From NCBI GenBank assembly GCA_025846845.1, contig JAOYTL010000007.1:1-64000 (forward strand): a DNA stretch of 64,000 nt, given 5' to 3'. The stretch's first letter is position 1, and each line of letters begins with the position of its first letter. The notes under the pieces were generated by a model. That model was not told the DNA's origin, searched no databases, and worked only from the letters and a program-made list of their open reading frames with translations. The DNA is from Alloboseaceae bacterium BT-24-1 (GTDB lineage: Bacteria; Pseudomonadota; Alphaproteobacteria; Rhizobiales; Beijerinckiaceae). Below are positions 1 to 7,477 of the stretch, piece after piece. The translations under genes and the position numbers were made by a program.

Positions 1-140
1 AACATGCTTCAGAAGCCCATGGAAAACGCTATTCTGATGCCGCATGGCGTCGATCCCGTCTCGTGTCCAAAACACCGGCAAGTGCTTGGAAACAAGTAGA
101 ATCAACGCCATGCACAACGCCTAGAAATTTAAACCGGACA

Positions 141-233
141 GCCGTGGGCTTGTCCCGACCATCCACGTCTTCGCCTCGCTGGTCCAAGGTGGCGTTCAAG
201 ACGTGGATGCTCGCCACAAGGGCGAGCATGACG
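141..233. repeat. 93-bp cloverleaf-type intergenic repeat, copy A1
   Basis: This copy has arm 1 (GGGCTTGTCCCGACC), a central arm opened by ATCCACGTCTT and closed by AAGACGTGGAT, and arm 3 (GCTCGCC-N4-GGGCGAGC), ending in CATGACG. Two closely similar 93-bp copies lie at 34578 and 61324; here the left terminal CGTCATG has decayed. It lies just beyond the 3' end of the deformylase-like gene. Positions 1-140 hold no gene that I can support. Confidence 0.75.
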
Positions 234-262
234 TGTGTTCCTTGAGCGAGAGACGCGAGCTT

Positions 263-757
263 CTAACCCCGCCGCAGCTTGTTGTAGCGGGCGATCAGCC
301 GGTCGCGCTTGAGCCGCGACAGGCGGTCGATCCAGAAGATGCCGTCGAGCTGGTCGATCTCGTGCTGATGGCAGATGGCGAGCAGGCCGTCGGCGTCCTC
401 GCTCTGCTCCGTCCCATCGAGACCCTGATAGCGCACACGGATGCGGGCATGGCGTTCAAGCTCGTCGGTGACGCCCGGCATCGAGACGCTGCCCTCGGTG
501 TGACGGATGGTTTCACGCGAGACCTGGTCCAGCTCCGGATTGACATAGATGCGGACCTCCCCGGGCGAAAGCTCGAGCACCACGAGCCGGGTCAGCACAC
601 CGACATGCGGCGCCGTGATGCCGATGCCCGGCGCGGCCCGCATCGTCTCAAGCAGATCCTCGGCTAGCGCACGCAGATCCGCATCGAAGCGCGTGACCGG
701 CGTGGCTGGCAGCCGCAGACGCGGATCGGGAAAGCTCAGGATCGGACGAACCGGCAT
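263..757 (-). CDS. Peptide deformylase-like protein with lost metal ligands
   Basis: This 164-residue protein has the length and fold signature of peptide deformylase, the metalloenzyme that removes formyl from N-terminal methionine. The three hallmark motifs are recognisable but altered. Motif 1 reads GIGITAPH (residues 44-51), ending in His instead of Gln. Motif 2 reads EGSVS (88-92), so the metal-binding Cys is Ser90. Motif 3 reads HEIDQ (132-136), so the second metal-binding His is Gln136. Only His132 and Glu133 of the canonical catalytic set remain. The fold assignment is secure; activity as a normal deformylase is unlikely by family knowledge. Alphaproteobacteria often carry extra deformylase paralogs, and this looks like such a divergent paralog. 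It stands alone, with repeats on both sides. Confidence 0.85.
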   Translation of the reverse strand: MPVRPILSFPDPRLRLPATPVTRFDADLRALAEDLLETMRAAPGIGITAPHVGVLTRLVVLELSPGEVRIYVNPELDQVSRETIRHTEGSVSMPGVTDELERHARIRVRYQGLDGTEQSEDADGLLAICHQHEIDQLDGIFWIDRLSRLKRDRLIARYNKLRRG

Positions 758-788
758 GGCGAGATCGTAACGCTTTCCCCGACTGAAG

Positions 789-880
789 CGTCATTGCGAG
801 TGCAGCGTAACAATCCAGGTGGGCGGTCTCTACGCTCCCCAGGTTGCTACGCCTCACTCCTCGCAAGGATGCTATTGCAA
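789..880. repeat. Degenerate CGTCATTGCGAG-type repeat
   Basis: It begins with CGTCATTGCGAG and contains CAATCCAG, both shared with the better preserved copy at 14812-14932. The right arm (around CTCGCAA and ATTGCAAT) is degraded. It fills the gap between the FadB-type gene and the deformylase-like gene, so it may serve at a transcript end. Boundaries are approximate. Confidence 0.45.
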
Positions 881-894
881 TCGGATCAGCCTGA

Positions 895-3099
895 TCAGGC
901 AGCCGCCTTCTTCTCGGCGCTGCCGTAGAAGCTCTCGCCGGTCTTGGCCATGCGCTTCAGTAGCCGGTTCGGCTTGAAGCGTTCGCCATGCTTCTTCGCC
1001 AGCCCTTCGCAGAGCTTCACGAAGGCGGCCGCGCCCATGTTGTCGATATAGGAGAGCGTACCACCGCTATAGGGCGCGAAGCCGAAGCCGATGATCGAGC
1101 CGACATCAGCCTCGCGCGGATCGGTGACGACGCCTTCCTCATAGGTCTTGGCCGCTTCGAGCGCCTGGGTGACCAGGAGCCGATGCCTCAGCTCCTCCAT
1201 GTCGACCAGCTCGGGCTCGAGCCGGTTCTTGGTGAGCTCGGCGAGGCCGGGCCAGAGCCGCTTCGGCCCGGCTTCCGGATAGTCGTAGAAGCCCTTCCTG
1301 TTCTTGCGGCCAAGGCGGCCGTGCTTCTCGACCATCTCGGCGAGCAGCTTCTCCTGCGCCGGATCGACGGCGGCTTCGCCGAGCTGCGCCTTGGTCGCCT
1401 TCAGCACCTTGTAGGCGAGGTCGACCGCGACCTCGTCATTGAGCGAGAGCGGGCCGACCGGCATGCCGGCTTGCTTGCCGGCAGCCTCGATCATCGCCGG
1501 CGGCACGCCTTCCATCAGCATGAGGTGGCCCTCGCGGATGTAGTTGCCGACGCAGCGATTGGCGTAGAAGCCGCGGGTGTCGTTGACGACGATCGGCGTC
1601 TTCTTGATGGCGCGGACGAAGTCGAGCGCCATGGCGAGCGCCTTCTTGCCGGTCTTCTTGGCCATGATGATCTCGACCAGCAGCATCTTCTCGACCGGCG
1701 AGAAGAAGTGGATGCCGATGAAGTTCTTCGGGCGCTCGCTATGCTCGGCGAGGCCGGTGATCGGCAGCGTCGAGGTGTTGGAGCCGAAGATGGTCTTGGG
1801 GCCGACCACGGCCTCGACCTTGGCGATGACCTCGGCCTTGACCTTGGGATCCTCGAACACCGCCTCGACGATCAGGTCGCAGCCCTTGAGGTCGGCATAG
1901 TCGGCAGAGGCCTTGATCCGGCCGAGCAGCGCGTCACGGTCGGCGGTCTTGGCGCGGCCCTTGGTGATCTGGTCGGTGACCAGCTTGTGCGAATAGGCCT
2001 TGCCCTTCTCGGCCGCCTCGAGGTCCTTGTCGACGAGGACGACTTCGATGCCGGCATTGGCGGTGACATAGGCGATGCCGGCGCCCATGAAGCCGGCGCC
2101 GATGACGCCGACCTTCTTCAGCTTTGAAGCCGGGACGTCGGCCGGGCGACGGGCGCCCTTGTTCAGCTCCTGCATCGAGACGAAGAGCGAGCGGATCATC
2201 GAGGCCGCCTCCTTCGTCCGCAGGATCTTGGCGAAGTAGCGGCTCTCGACCTTGAGGGCGAGGTCCATCGGCAGCTGCAGGCCCTCATAGACCGCGCTGA
2301 GGATGGCGCGGGCAGCCGGGTAGTTGTCGTTGGTCTCGCGGCGATAGATCGCGCTGGCCGGCGGCCAGATCTGCATGCCGGCCGGCGAATGGACCTTGTT
2401 CGAGGGCAGCTTGAACTTCGGGTCTTCCCAGGGCTGCTTGGCCTGCGGATTGGCTTTCAGCCATTCCTTGGCGGCGGCGACGATCTGGTCGCGCGGCAGG
2501 ACGGCGTGGACGAGGCCGGAATTGCGGGCTGGCAGCGCCTTGATCTGCTCGCCCTTGAACATCATCTGCAGCGCGTCGCCGGTCTGCATCAGGCGCGAGA
2601 CACGCTGCGTGCCGCCGGCGCCGGGGAACAGGCCGACCTTGATCTCGGGCAGGCCGACGCGGGTCGAGGCATCGTCCGAGACGACGCGGAGCTGGCAGGA
2701 GAGCGCGAGTTCGAAGGCGCCGCCGAGGCAGACGCCATGGATCGCCGCCGCGAACGGCTTCCCGCAGGTTTCGAGCTTGCGATAGAGTTGGCTGAGCTTG
2801 CGGCTCTCGTCGAAGAAGCGCTGCATCGCGATCTGCTCGCCCTGCTCCTTGGCGAGCTTGACATAGAGGTCGCGCAGGCCCTGCAGCATGGTCAGGTCGG
2901 CGCCGCCGGAGAAGGCTTCCTTGCCGGAAACGATGACGCAGCCCTTGATCGCCTCATCGGAGGCGACCTTGTCGACGACCTGATTGAGCTCTTCCATCAC
3001 CTGCGGGGTGATGACGTTCATCGAGCGCTCGGGCATGTCCCAGGTCAGGGTGGCGATGCCGTCGGCGTCGGTCTCGAAGCGGAAATTGACGAGGTTCAT
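895..3099 (-). CDS. fadB: FadB/FadJ-type multifunctional enoyl-CoA hydratase / 3-hydroxyacyl-CoA dehydrogenase
   Basis: The 734-residue protein joins a crotonase domain (about 1-190) to a 3-hydroxyacyl-CoA dehydrogenase. Crotonase glutamates are visible as Glu130 in GGAFELALSC and Glu152 in LPEIKVGLFPGAGGT. The NAD-binding loop GAGFMGAG is at 334-341 and is followed by the C-terminal dehydrogenase domains. It should hydrate enoyl-CoA and oxidise the 3-hydroxy product in cytoplasmic fatty-acid beta-oxidation. The start is the ATG preceded by GGAGGGACCATCC; a longer reading frame upstream runs into a repeat and is rejected. It is the last gene of the acyl-CoA dehydrogenase, thiolase, FadB operon. 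FadB and FadJ cannot be separated by reading alone. Confidence 0.93.
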   Translation of the reverse strand: MNLVNFRFETDADGIATLTWDMPERSMNVITPQVMEELNQVVDKVASDEAIKGCVIVSGKEAFSGGADLTMLQGLRDLYVKLAKEQGEQIAMQRFFDESRKLSQLYRKLETCGKPFAAAIHGVCLGGAFELALSCQLRVVSDDASTRVGLPEIKVGLFPGAGGTQRVSRLMQTGDALQMMFKGEQIKALPARNSGLVHAVLPRDQIVAAAKEWLKANPQAKQPWEDPKFKLPSNKVHSPAGMQIWPPASAIYRRETNDNYPAARAILSAVYEGLQLPMDLALKVESRYFAKILRTKEAASMIRSLFVSMQELNKGARRPADVPASKLKKVGVIGAGFMGAGIAYVTANAGIEVVLVDKDLEAAEKGKAYSHKLVTDQITKGRAKTADRDALLGRIKASADYADLKGCDLIVEAVFEDPKVKAEVIAKVEAVVGPKTIFGSNTSTLPITGLAEHSERPKNFIGIHFFSPVEKMLLVEIIMAKKTGKKALAMALDFVRAIKKTPIVVNDTRGFYANRCVGNYIREGHLMLMEGVPPAMIEAAGKQAGMPVGPLSLNDEVAVDLAYKVLKATKAQLGEAAVDPAQEKLLAEMVEKHGRLGRKNRKGFYDYPEAGPKRLWPGLAELTKNRLEPELVDMEELRHRLLVTQALEAAKTYEEGVVTDPREADVGSIIGFGFAPYSGGTLSYIDNMGAAAFVKLCEGLAKKHGERFKPNRLLKRMAKTGESFYGSAEKKAAA

Positions 3100-3147
3100 G
3101 GATGGTCCCTCCGGGGTCCTTGGCGGGAAGCGTTCTTGATGAGGCGC

Positions 3148-3262
3148 TTCCCCTCCCCCTTGTGGGGAGGGGAGAGGGGTGGGGGTCGTCCAACCTGGCG
3201 ATCGGTCACCAAGCGGCACCACCCCCATCCCCGGCCCTTCCCCACAAGGGGGGAAGGGAGGG
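3148..3262. repeat. Long palindromic repeat between thiolase and fadB genes
   Basis: The left half carries CTTCCCCTCCCCCTTGTGGG and the right half CCCTTCCCCACAAGGGGGGAA, so the outer arms are complementary. GGGGTGGGGGTCG and CACCACCCCCATCCCC form a second pairing inside. It belongs to the same general class of CT/GA-rich fold-back repeats as those at 27831, 55861 and 61271. Its intragenic-operon position suggests an effect on mRNA processing or stability, which is inference. Confidence 0.7.
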
Positions 3263-3266
3263 AGCT

Positions 3267-4475
3267 TCAAACCCGCTCGATGATGGTGGCGACGCCCATG
3301 CCGACGGCGACGCAGAGCGTGACCAGAGCGACCTGCTTGTTGGTGCGCTCGAGCTCGTCGAGCACGGTGCCAAGGATCATCGCGCCGGTGGCGCCGAGCG
3401 GATGGCCCATGGCGATGGCGCCGCCATTGACGTTGAGCACGGCGTCATCGATGTCGAAGGCCTGCTGATAGCGCAGCACGACCGAGGAGAAGGCCTCGTT
3501 CAGCTCGAACAGGTCGATGTCCTTGACGCTCATCCCGGCCTTCTTGAGGACGAGCTCGGTGACGTCGACCGGGCCGGTCAGCATCAGCGCGAGATCGGAG
3601 CCGGTGGTGGCGAAGGCGCGGATGCGGGCGCGGGGCTTCAGGCCTGACGCCTTGCCGGCCTTCTTCGAGCCGACGAGCACAGCGGCGGCGCCGTCGACGA
3701 TGCCCGAGGAATTACCGGCATGGTGGACGTGGTTGACGAACTCGACATCCGGATGCGCCGCGGTCGCGACCGCATCGAAGCCACCCATCTCGCCCATCTG
3801 GACGAAGGAGGCCTTGAGCGCGGCCAGCGCCTGCATGTCGGTCGCCGGGCGGATGGTCTCGTCGCGGTCGAGGATGATCAGCCCGTTGACGTCGGTGACC
3901 GGGATCACCGAATTCTTGAAGTGGCCGGCCTGCCAGGCGGCCGCGGCGCGCTTGTGCGAGCGCACCGCATAGGCGTCGACATCGTCGCGCGAGAAGCCGT
4001 ATTTGGTGGCGATCAGATCGGCCGAGACGCCCTGCGGCATGAAATAGGTATCGATGGCGACCGAAGGGTCGACCGCGATGCCGAAGCCCGAGGCGCCCAT
4101 GCCGATGCGGGACATGCTCTCGACGCCGCCGCCGATCGTCATCTCCTTCTGGCCGGACATGACCTGCGCCGCGGCGAGGTTCACCGCATCGAGGCCCGAA
4201 GCGCAGAAGCGGTTGATCTGCACACCCGGCACTTCCTTGCCGTAGCCGGCCTTGAGCGCAACGGTGCGGGCGATGTCGGCCCCGGCCTCGCCGACCGGAT
4301 CGACGCAGCCGAAGACGACGTCCTCGACCAGCTTGGTGTCGAGATTGTTGCGCTCCTTGATGGCGCGCAGGGTCTGCGTGCCCAATTCGATCGCGGTGAC
4401 TTCGTGGAGCGAACCGTCGGCCTTGCCCTTGCCGCGCGGCGTCCGGACGTGATCGTAGATGAAGGCGTCAGCCAT
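3267..4475 (-). CDS. fadA: Acetyl-CoA acyltransferase (thiolase)
   Basis: The 402-residue protein is a thiolase, the last step of beta-oxidation, cleaving 3-ketoacyl-CoA with CoA. The nucleophilic Cys lies in NRFCASGLDAVNLAA near residue 90. The His-containing motif GGAIAMGHPLGATGA is near the C terminus. The final conserved Cys is in TLCVAVGMGVATI, where the usual C-x-G-x-G reads C-V-A-V-G, a small departure from the family. The start chosen is ATG (MADAF); a TTG one codon upstream is possible. It lies between the acyl-CoA dehydrogenase and FadB-type genes on the same strand, as expected for a FadAB-like complex, with repeats on both sides. Confidence 0.93.
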   Translation of the reverse strand: MADAFIYDHVRTPRGKGKADGSLHEVTAIELGTQTLRAIKERNNLDTKLVEDVVFGCVDPVGEAGADIARTVALKAGYGKEVPGVQINRFCASGLDAVNLAAAQVMSGQKEMTIGGGVESMSRIGMGASGFGIAVDPSVAIDTYFMPQGVSADLIATKYGFSRDDVDAYAVRSHKRAAAAWQAGHFKNSVIPVTDVNGLIILDRDETIRPATDMQALAALKASFVQMGEMGGFDAVATAAHPDVEFVNHVHHAGNSSGIVDGAAAVLVGSKKAGKASGLKPRARIRAFATTGSDLALMLTGPVDVTELVLKKAGMSVKDIDLFELNEAFSSVVLRYQQAFDIDDAVLNVNGGAIAMGHPLGATGAMILGTVLDELERTNKQVALVTLCVAVGMGVATIIERV

Positions 4476-4522
4476 CAAGGCCTCCCGGGCTGGCCGCGAT
4501 TGCGGCTCGTTTCGGTCCCCGC

Positions 4523-4601
4523 CGTCATGGTCGGGCTTGGCCCGACCATCTCATGACGAGGCAATTCTGCAAGAGATGCCCGGACCAGGCCCGGGCATCG
4601 C
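4523..4601. repeat. Cloverleaf-type intergenic repeat, copy B3 (variant)
   Basis: CGTCATGGTCGGGCTTGGCC opens arm 1. A central arm is bounded by ATCTC and GAGAT, and arm 3 reads GCCCGG-N5-GCCCGGGC. The right terminal ATGACG is absent, so this is a diverged copy of the 98-bp repeats at 26461 and 57140. It lies between the acyl-CoA dehydrogenase and thiolase genes. Confidence 0.6.
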
Positions 4602-4609
4602 GTTCACGT

Positions 4610-6406
4610 TCAGAACTGCTCGGCGCTCAGCGCCATGGTCGAATCCGCCCCCGTGGTGATCCGCGCCAGATGGGCGGCGGTCTCGGGCAGCGAACGCTCC
4701 ATGAAGAAGCGGGCGGTGACGAGCTTGGCGTTCATGCGCTCGGCCTGGCCATTGGCGCCGGCCTTGAGCTTGTCCTGCGCGACCTTGGCCATCTTGGCCC
4801 ACATATAGCCGAGCGAGACCAGGCCGAGCAGGTGCATGTAGTCATGCGCGCCGGCGCCGGCATTGTCCGGCTTGGCGAGGGCGTTCTGCATGAACCACAT
4901 CGTCCCCTGCTGGAGATGGCCGAGTGAGGTTGCGAGCGACACCAGGAGCGGCTTCAGCGCCTCGTCGGCCTCGTTCTCCTTCACGAAGGCGCCGACCTCG
5001 TTGAAGAAAGCCATGATGGCGCGGCCGCCGTCGCGGCCGAGCTTGCGGCCGACCAGGTCCATCGCCTGCACGCCGTTGGCGCCCTCGTAGATCATGGCGA
5101 TACGGGCATCGCGGACGAACTGCTCCATGCCCCATTCGGCGATGTAGCCATGGCCGCCATACATCTGCTGGGCCTTCACCGCATTGTCGAAGCCGACATC
5201 GGTGAGCACGCCCTTGAGCACCGGCGTCATCAGGCCGAGCTGGTCGTCGGCGGCCTGGCGCTCTGCGGCGTCGGTCGAGCGGTGGGCGACGTCCGACTTG
5301 ATCGCGTTCCAGAGCACGAAGGCGCGCGCCGCCTCGTTGAAGGCCTTGATCGACATCAGCGTGCGGCGCACGTCCGGATGGACGATGATCGGATCGGCGG
5401 CCTTGTCGGGGTTCTTGGCGCCGGTCAGCGCGCGGCCCTGCAGGCGGTCCTTGGCGTAGACGACAGCGTTCTGATAGGCGACCTCGGACTGGGCCAGCCC
5501 CTGGATCGCGACGCCGAGGCGGGCCTCGTTCATCATCACGAACATGGCGTTGAGACCCTTGTTCTCGGTCCCGACCAGCCAGCCCTTCGCCCCGTCATAA
5601 TTCATGACGCAGGTCGAGTTGCCGTGGATGCCCATCTTGTGCTCGATTGAGCCGCAGGAGACGTGGTTGTTCGCGCCGACCGAACCATCGGCGCCAACCT
5701 CATTGCGCGGCACGACGAAGAGCGAGATGCCTTTGACGCCCTGGGGCGCGCCCTCGATACGGGCGAGCACGAGGTGGACGATGTTCTCGGTGATGTCCTG
5801 CTCGCCGGCCGAGATGAAGATCTTGGTGCCGGTGATCGCATAGGTGCCGTCGCCGTTCGGCACGGCCTTGGTCTTGATCAGGCCGAGATCGGTGCCGCAA
5901 TGCGGCTCGGTCAGGTTCATCGTGCCCGACCAGGTGCCTTCGGCCATCTTCGGCAGATAGGTGCGCTTCACCTCGTCGGAGCCGTGGACATAGAGTGCGG
6001 CCATCGCGCCCATGGTCAGGCCGGGATACATCGAGAAGGCCATGTTCGCCGAGGAGGAGAACTCGTTCATGATCGCGCCGAGCGTATAGGGCAGGCCCTG
6101 GCCGCCATATTCGGGGTCCATGGCGAGCCCGACCCAACCGCCGGCAGCGTAGGCTTCATAGGCCTGCTTGAAGCCCTTCGGGGTGGTCACCGAGCCGTCG
6201 TCGTTGCGCTTGCAACCTTCCTTGTCGCCGGAATGGTTGAGCGGCTGCAGCACCTCCTCGCAGAGCTTGGCGCCCTCGCCGAGCACAGCCTCGACCAGAT
6301 CGGGCGTCGCCTCGGCGAAGCCCGGCAGATTGTTGTAGCGCTCGAACTGGAAGACGTCGTTGAGCAGGAACAGCGTGTCTTCGACGGGTGCCTTGTAAAC
6401 CGGCAT
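4610..6406 (-). CDS. Acyl-CoA dehydrogenase, long (about 600-residue) type
   Basis: This 598-residue FAD enzyme should introduce the first double bond in acyl-CoA beta-oxidation. The acyl-CoA dehydrogenase core covers about residues 40-470. NLTEPHCGTDLGLIKTKA is the FAD-contacting middle domain signature, and MIYEGANGVQAMDL holds the expected catalytic Glu. An extra helical C-terminal domain makes it longer than the roughly 380-residue short type. The start ATG has GGGAGGG upstream. It is the first gene of the fad operon. A 20-bp inverted repeat at 6481-6500 sits about 75 bp upstream, a likely operator. Electrons would pass to electron-transfer flavoprotein, which is not encoded in the window. 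Confidence 0.93.
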   Translation of the reverse strand: MPVYKAPVEDTLFLLNDVFQFERYNNLPGFAEATPDLVEAVLGEGAKLCEEVLQPLNHSGDKEGCKRNDDGSVTTPKGFKQAYEAYAAGGWVGLAMDPEYGGQGLPYTLGAIMNEFSSSANMAFSMYPGLTMGAMAALYVHGSDEVKRTYLPKMAEGTWSGTMNLTEPHCGTDLGLIKTKAVPNGDGTYAITGTKIFISAGEQDITENIVHLVLARIEGAPQGVKGISLFVVPRNEVGADGSVGANNHVSCGSIEHKMGIHGNSTCVMNYDGAKGWLVGTENKGLNAMFVMMNEARLGVAIQGLAQSEVAYQNAVVYAKDRLQGRALTGAKNPDKAADPIIVHPDVRRTLMSIKAFNEAARAFVLWNAIKSDVAHRSTDAAERQAADDQLGLMTPVLKGVLTDVGFDNAVKAQQMYGGHGYIAEWGMEQFVRDARIAMIYEGANGVQAMDLVGRKLGRDGGRAIMAFFNEVGAFVKENEADEALKPLLVSLATSLGHLQQGTMWFMQNALAKPDNAGAGAHDYMHLLGLVSLGYMWAKMAKVAQDKLKAGANGQAERMNAKLVTARFFMERSLPETAAHLARITTGADSTMALSAEQF

Positions 6407-6480
6407 CGCATCCCTCCCTGGCGTTTTGACAACGATCTTGGACGAAGCTTGCCGGCTCTATATGACAGCGGCGCCTCGGA

Positions 6481-6500
6481 ATAGTTCATATATAAACTAT
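6481..6500. promoter_or_regulatory. AT-rich inverted repeat, candidate operator of the fad operon
   Basis: The sequence ATAGTT-N7-AAACTAT is an imperfect 20-bp palindrome (ATAGTTYATATATRAACTAT) in otherwise GC-rich DNA. It lies upstream of the acyl-CoA dehydrogenase start and next to a MerR-type regulator gene. MerR proteins bind palindromes in promoter spacers, so regulation by the neighbour is inferred, not shown. Confidence 0.5.
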
Positions 6501-6592
6501 CTGGTCGCAACTTGCCAAGGGGCTGCACCAATTTTTTCGCCCGGACAGCGCTGCCGGGAGAGATTGGCGCTAGCGACGACAGGCTTGCAAAC

Positions 6593-6626
6593 GAAAAATG
6601 CCCCGAACCGGCGAGGTTCGGGGCAT
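6593..6626 (-). terminator. Rho-independent terminator of the MerR gene
   Basis: A perfect 12-bp stem (ATGCCCCGAACC / GGTTCGGGGCAT) with a 5-nt loop is followed on the minus strand by a run of five T. It begins about 25 bp beyond the MerR stop codon and separates that gene from the fad operon promoter. Confidence 0.85.
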
Positions 6627-6650
6627 CGTGGTCTCAGTGGGATGGGCCGA

Positions 6651-7109
6651 TCAGGCGTCGAGGCGCGCGAGGGTCGTCTCGAGTTCGGCGATAGCGGCCT
6701 CGATCTCGGTACGCTGGCTGCGCAGCAATTCGAGCTGCTCGGCGATCTGGCCGCGGCTGAGTTGGAGGCCGCCGACGGAAGCGGACGGCTCCTTGCCCTT
6801 GATCTCCTTGCCTTCCTCATTGGCGAGCATGGCGCGGATCTCCACCAGCGTGAAGCCGAGCTGCTTGCCCTTGAGGATGAGCGCGAGGCGGGCGCGGTCG
6901 CGGCCGGAGTAGATCCGGGTCAGGCCCGAGCGGGCCGGTGCGAGCAGGCCGCGCGATTCATAGAAGCGCAATGTGCGCAGGGTCACGCCGAACTCGCGGG
7001 CGAGATCGCTGATGGTGAAGCCACCGGCTTCGGTGTCGTTCGTCGTCTGAGAGGCGGAGCGGCCGTCGTGACTCGGTGTGGCCGCCAGAGCTGAGCCTTG
7101 GCGCGGCAT
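6651..7109 (-). CDS. MerR-family transcriptional regulator
   Basis: The protein has a MerR winged-helix domain (FTISDLAREFGVTLRTLRFY, then YSGRDRARLALILKGKQLGF) followed by a helical dimerisation region rich in Leu, Glu and Gln. There is no Cys pair typical of metal sensors. The start chosen gives 152 residues and has AAGGA six bases upstream; an ATG at 7151 with AGGAG nine bases upstream would add 14 residues, so the start is uncertain. It is followed by a clear terminator and lies just upstream of the fatty-acid oxidation operon, which suggests control of acyl-CoA catabolism as seen for other alphaproteobacterial MerR proteins next to fad/liu genes. The function is inferred from context. 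Confidence 0.88.
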   Translation of the reverse strand: MPRQGSALAATPSHDGRSASQTTNDTEAGGFTISDLAREFGVTLRTLRFYESRGLLAPARSGLTRIYSGRDRARLALILKGKQLGFTLVEIRAMLANEEGKEIKGKEPSASVGGLQLSRGQIAEQLELLRSQRTEIEAAIAELETTLARLDA

Positions 7110-7477
7110 ATCTGATCCTTGCGGGTTGCGGGGCGGAGCTGCCTGACCCATCGGAAGGCACTCCTGCGTTGCCGGCAATGTAGGGGCGCGGCTCCCTTAC
7201 GTCACGTTATCCGCCTCCGGCTGGGGGTAAGTTACAGTTATGCCTCCCCAATAGCGCGCACCGCGGGGGCTGTCCCGACGCAAGTTTGGACAAAATTAAC
7301 GTCCGCCCCCTCGATCTTAACGCTCTGTTTACCGTGACTGCGAAAAGTCGGTACCGCGACCTCCAGCATCAGCTGCATCAACCCGATGTTCATGAATGCC
7401 GAGATCGCAGGGGCGCCGCCGTATGAGGGGGCTGCGCGCTCGCCAAGCCAAGACCGGCCCCTCGAGGCGAACGTGAC
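7110..7477. other. Divergent promoter region of MerR and PodJ-like genes
   Basis: This 368-bp gap contains no gene I can support. Just before the PodJ-like gene, TTAA-N7-TTTA at 7317-7331 differs by one base from the TTAA-N7-TTAA box of the cell-cycle regulator CtrA. That is a weak, single-site resemblance. No repeat family seen elsewhere in the window occurs here. Confidence 0.4.
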
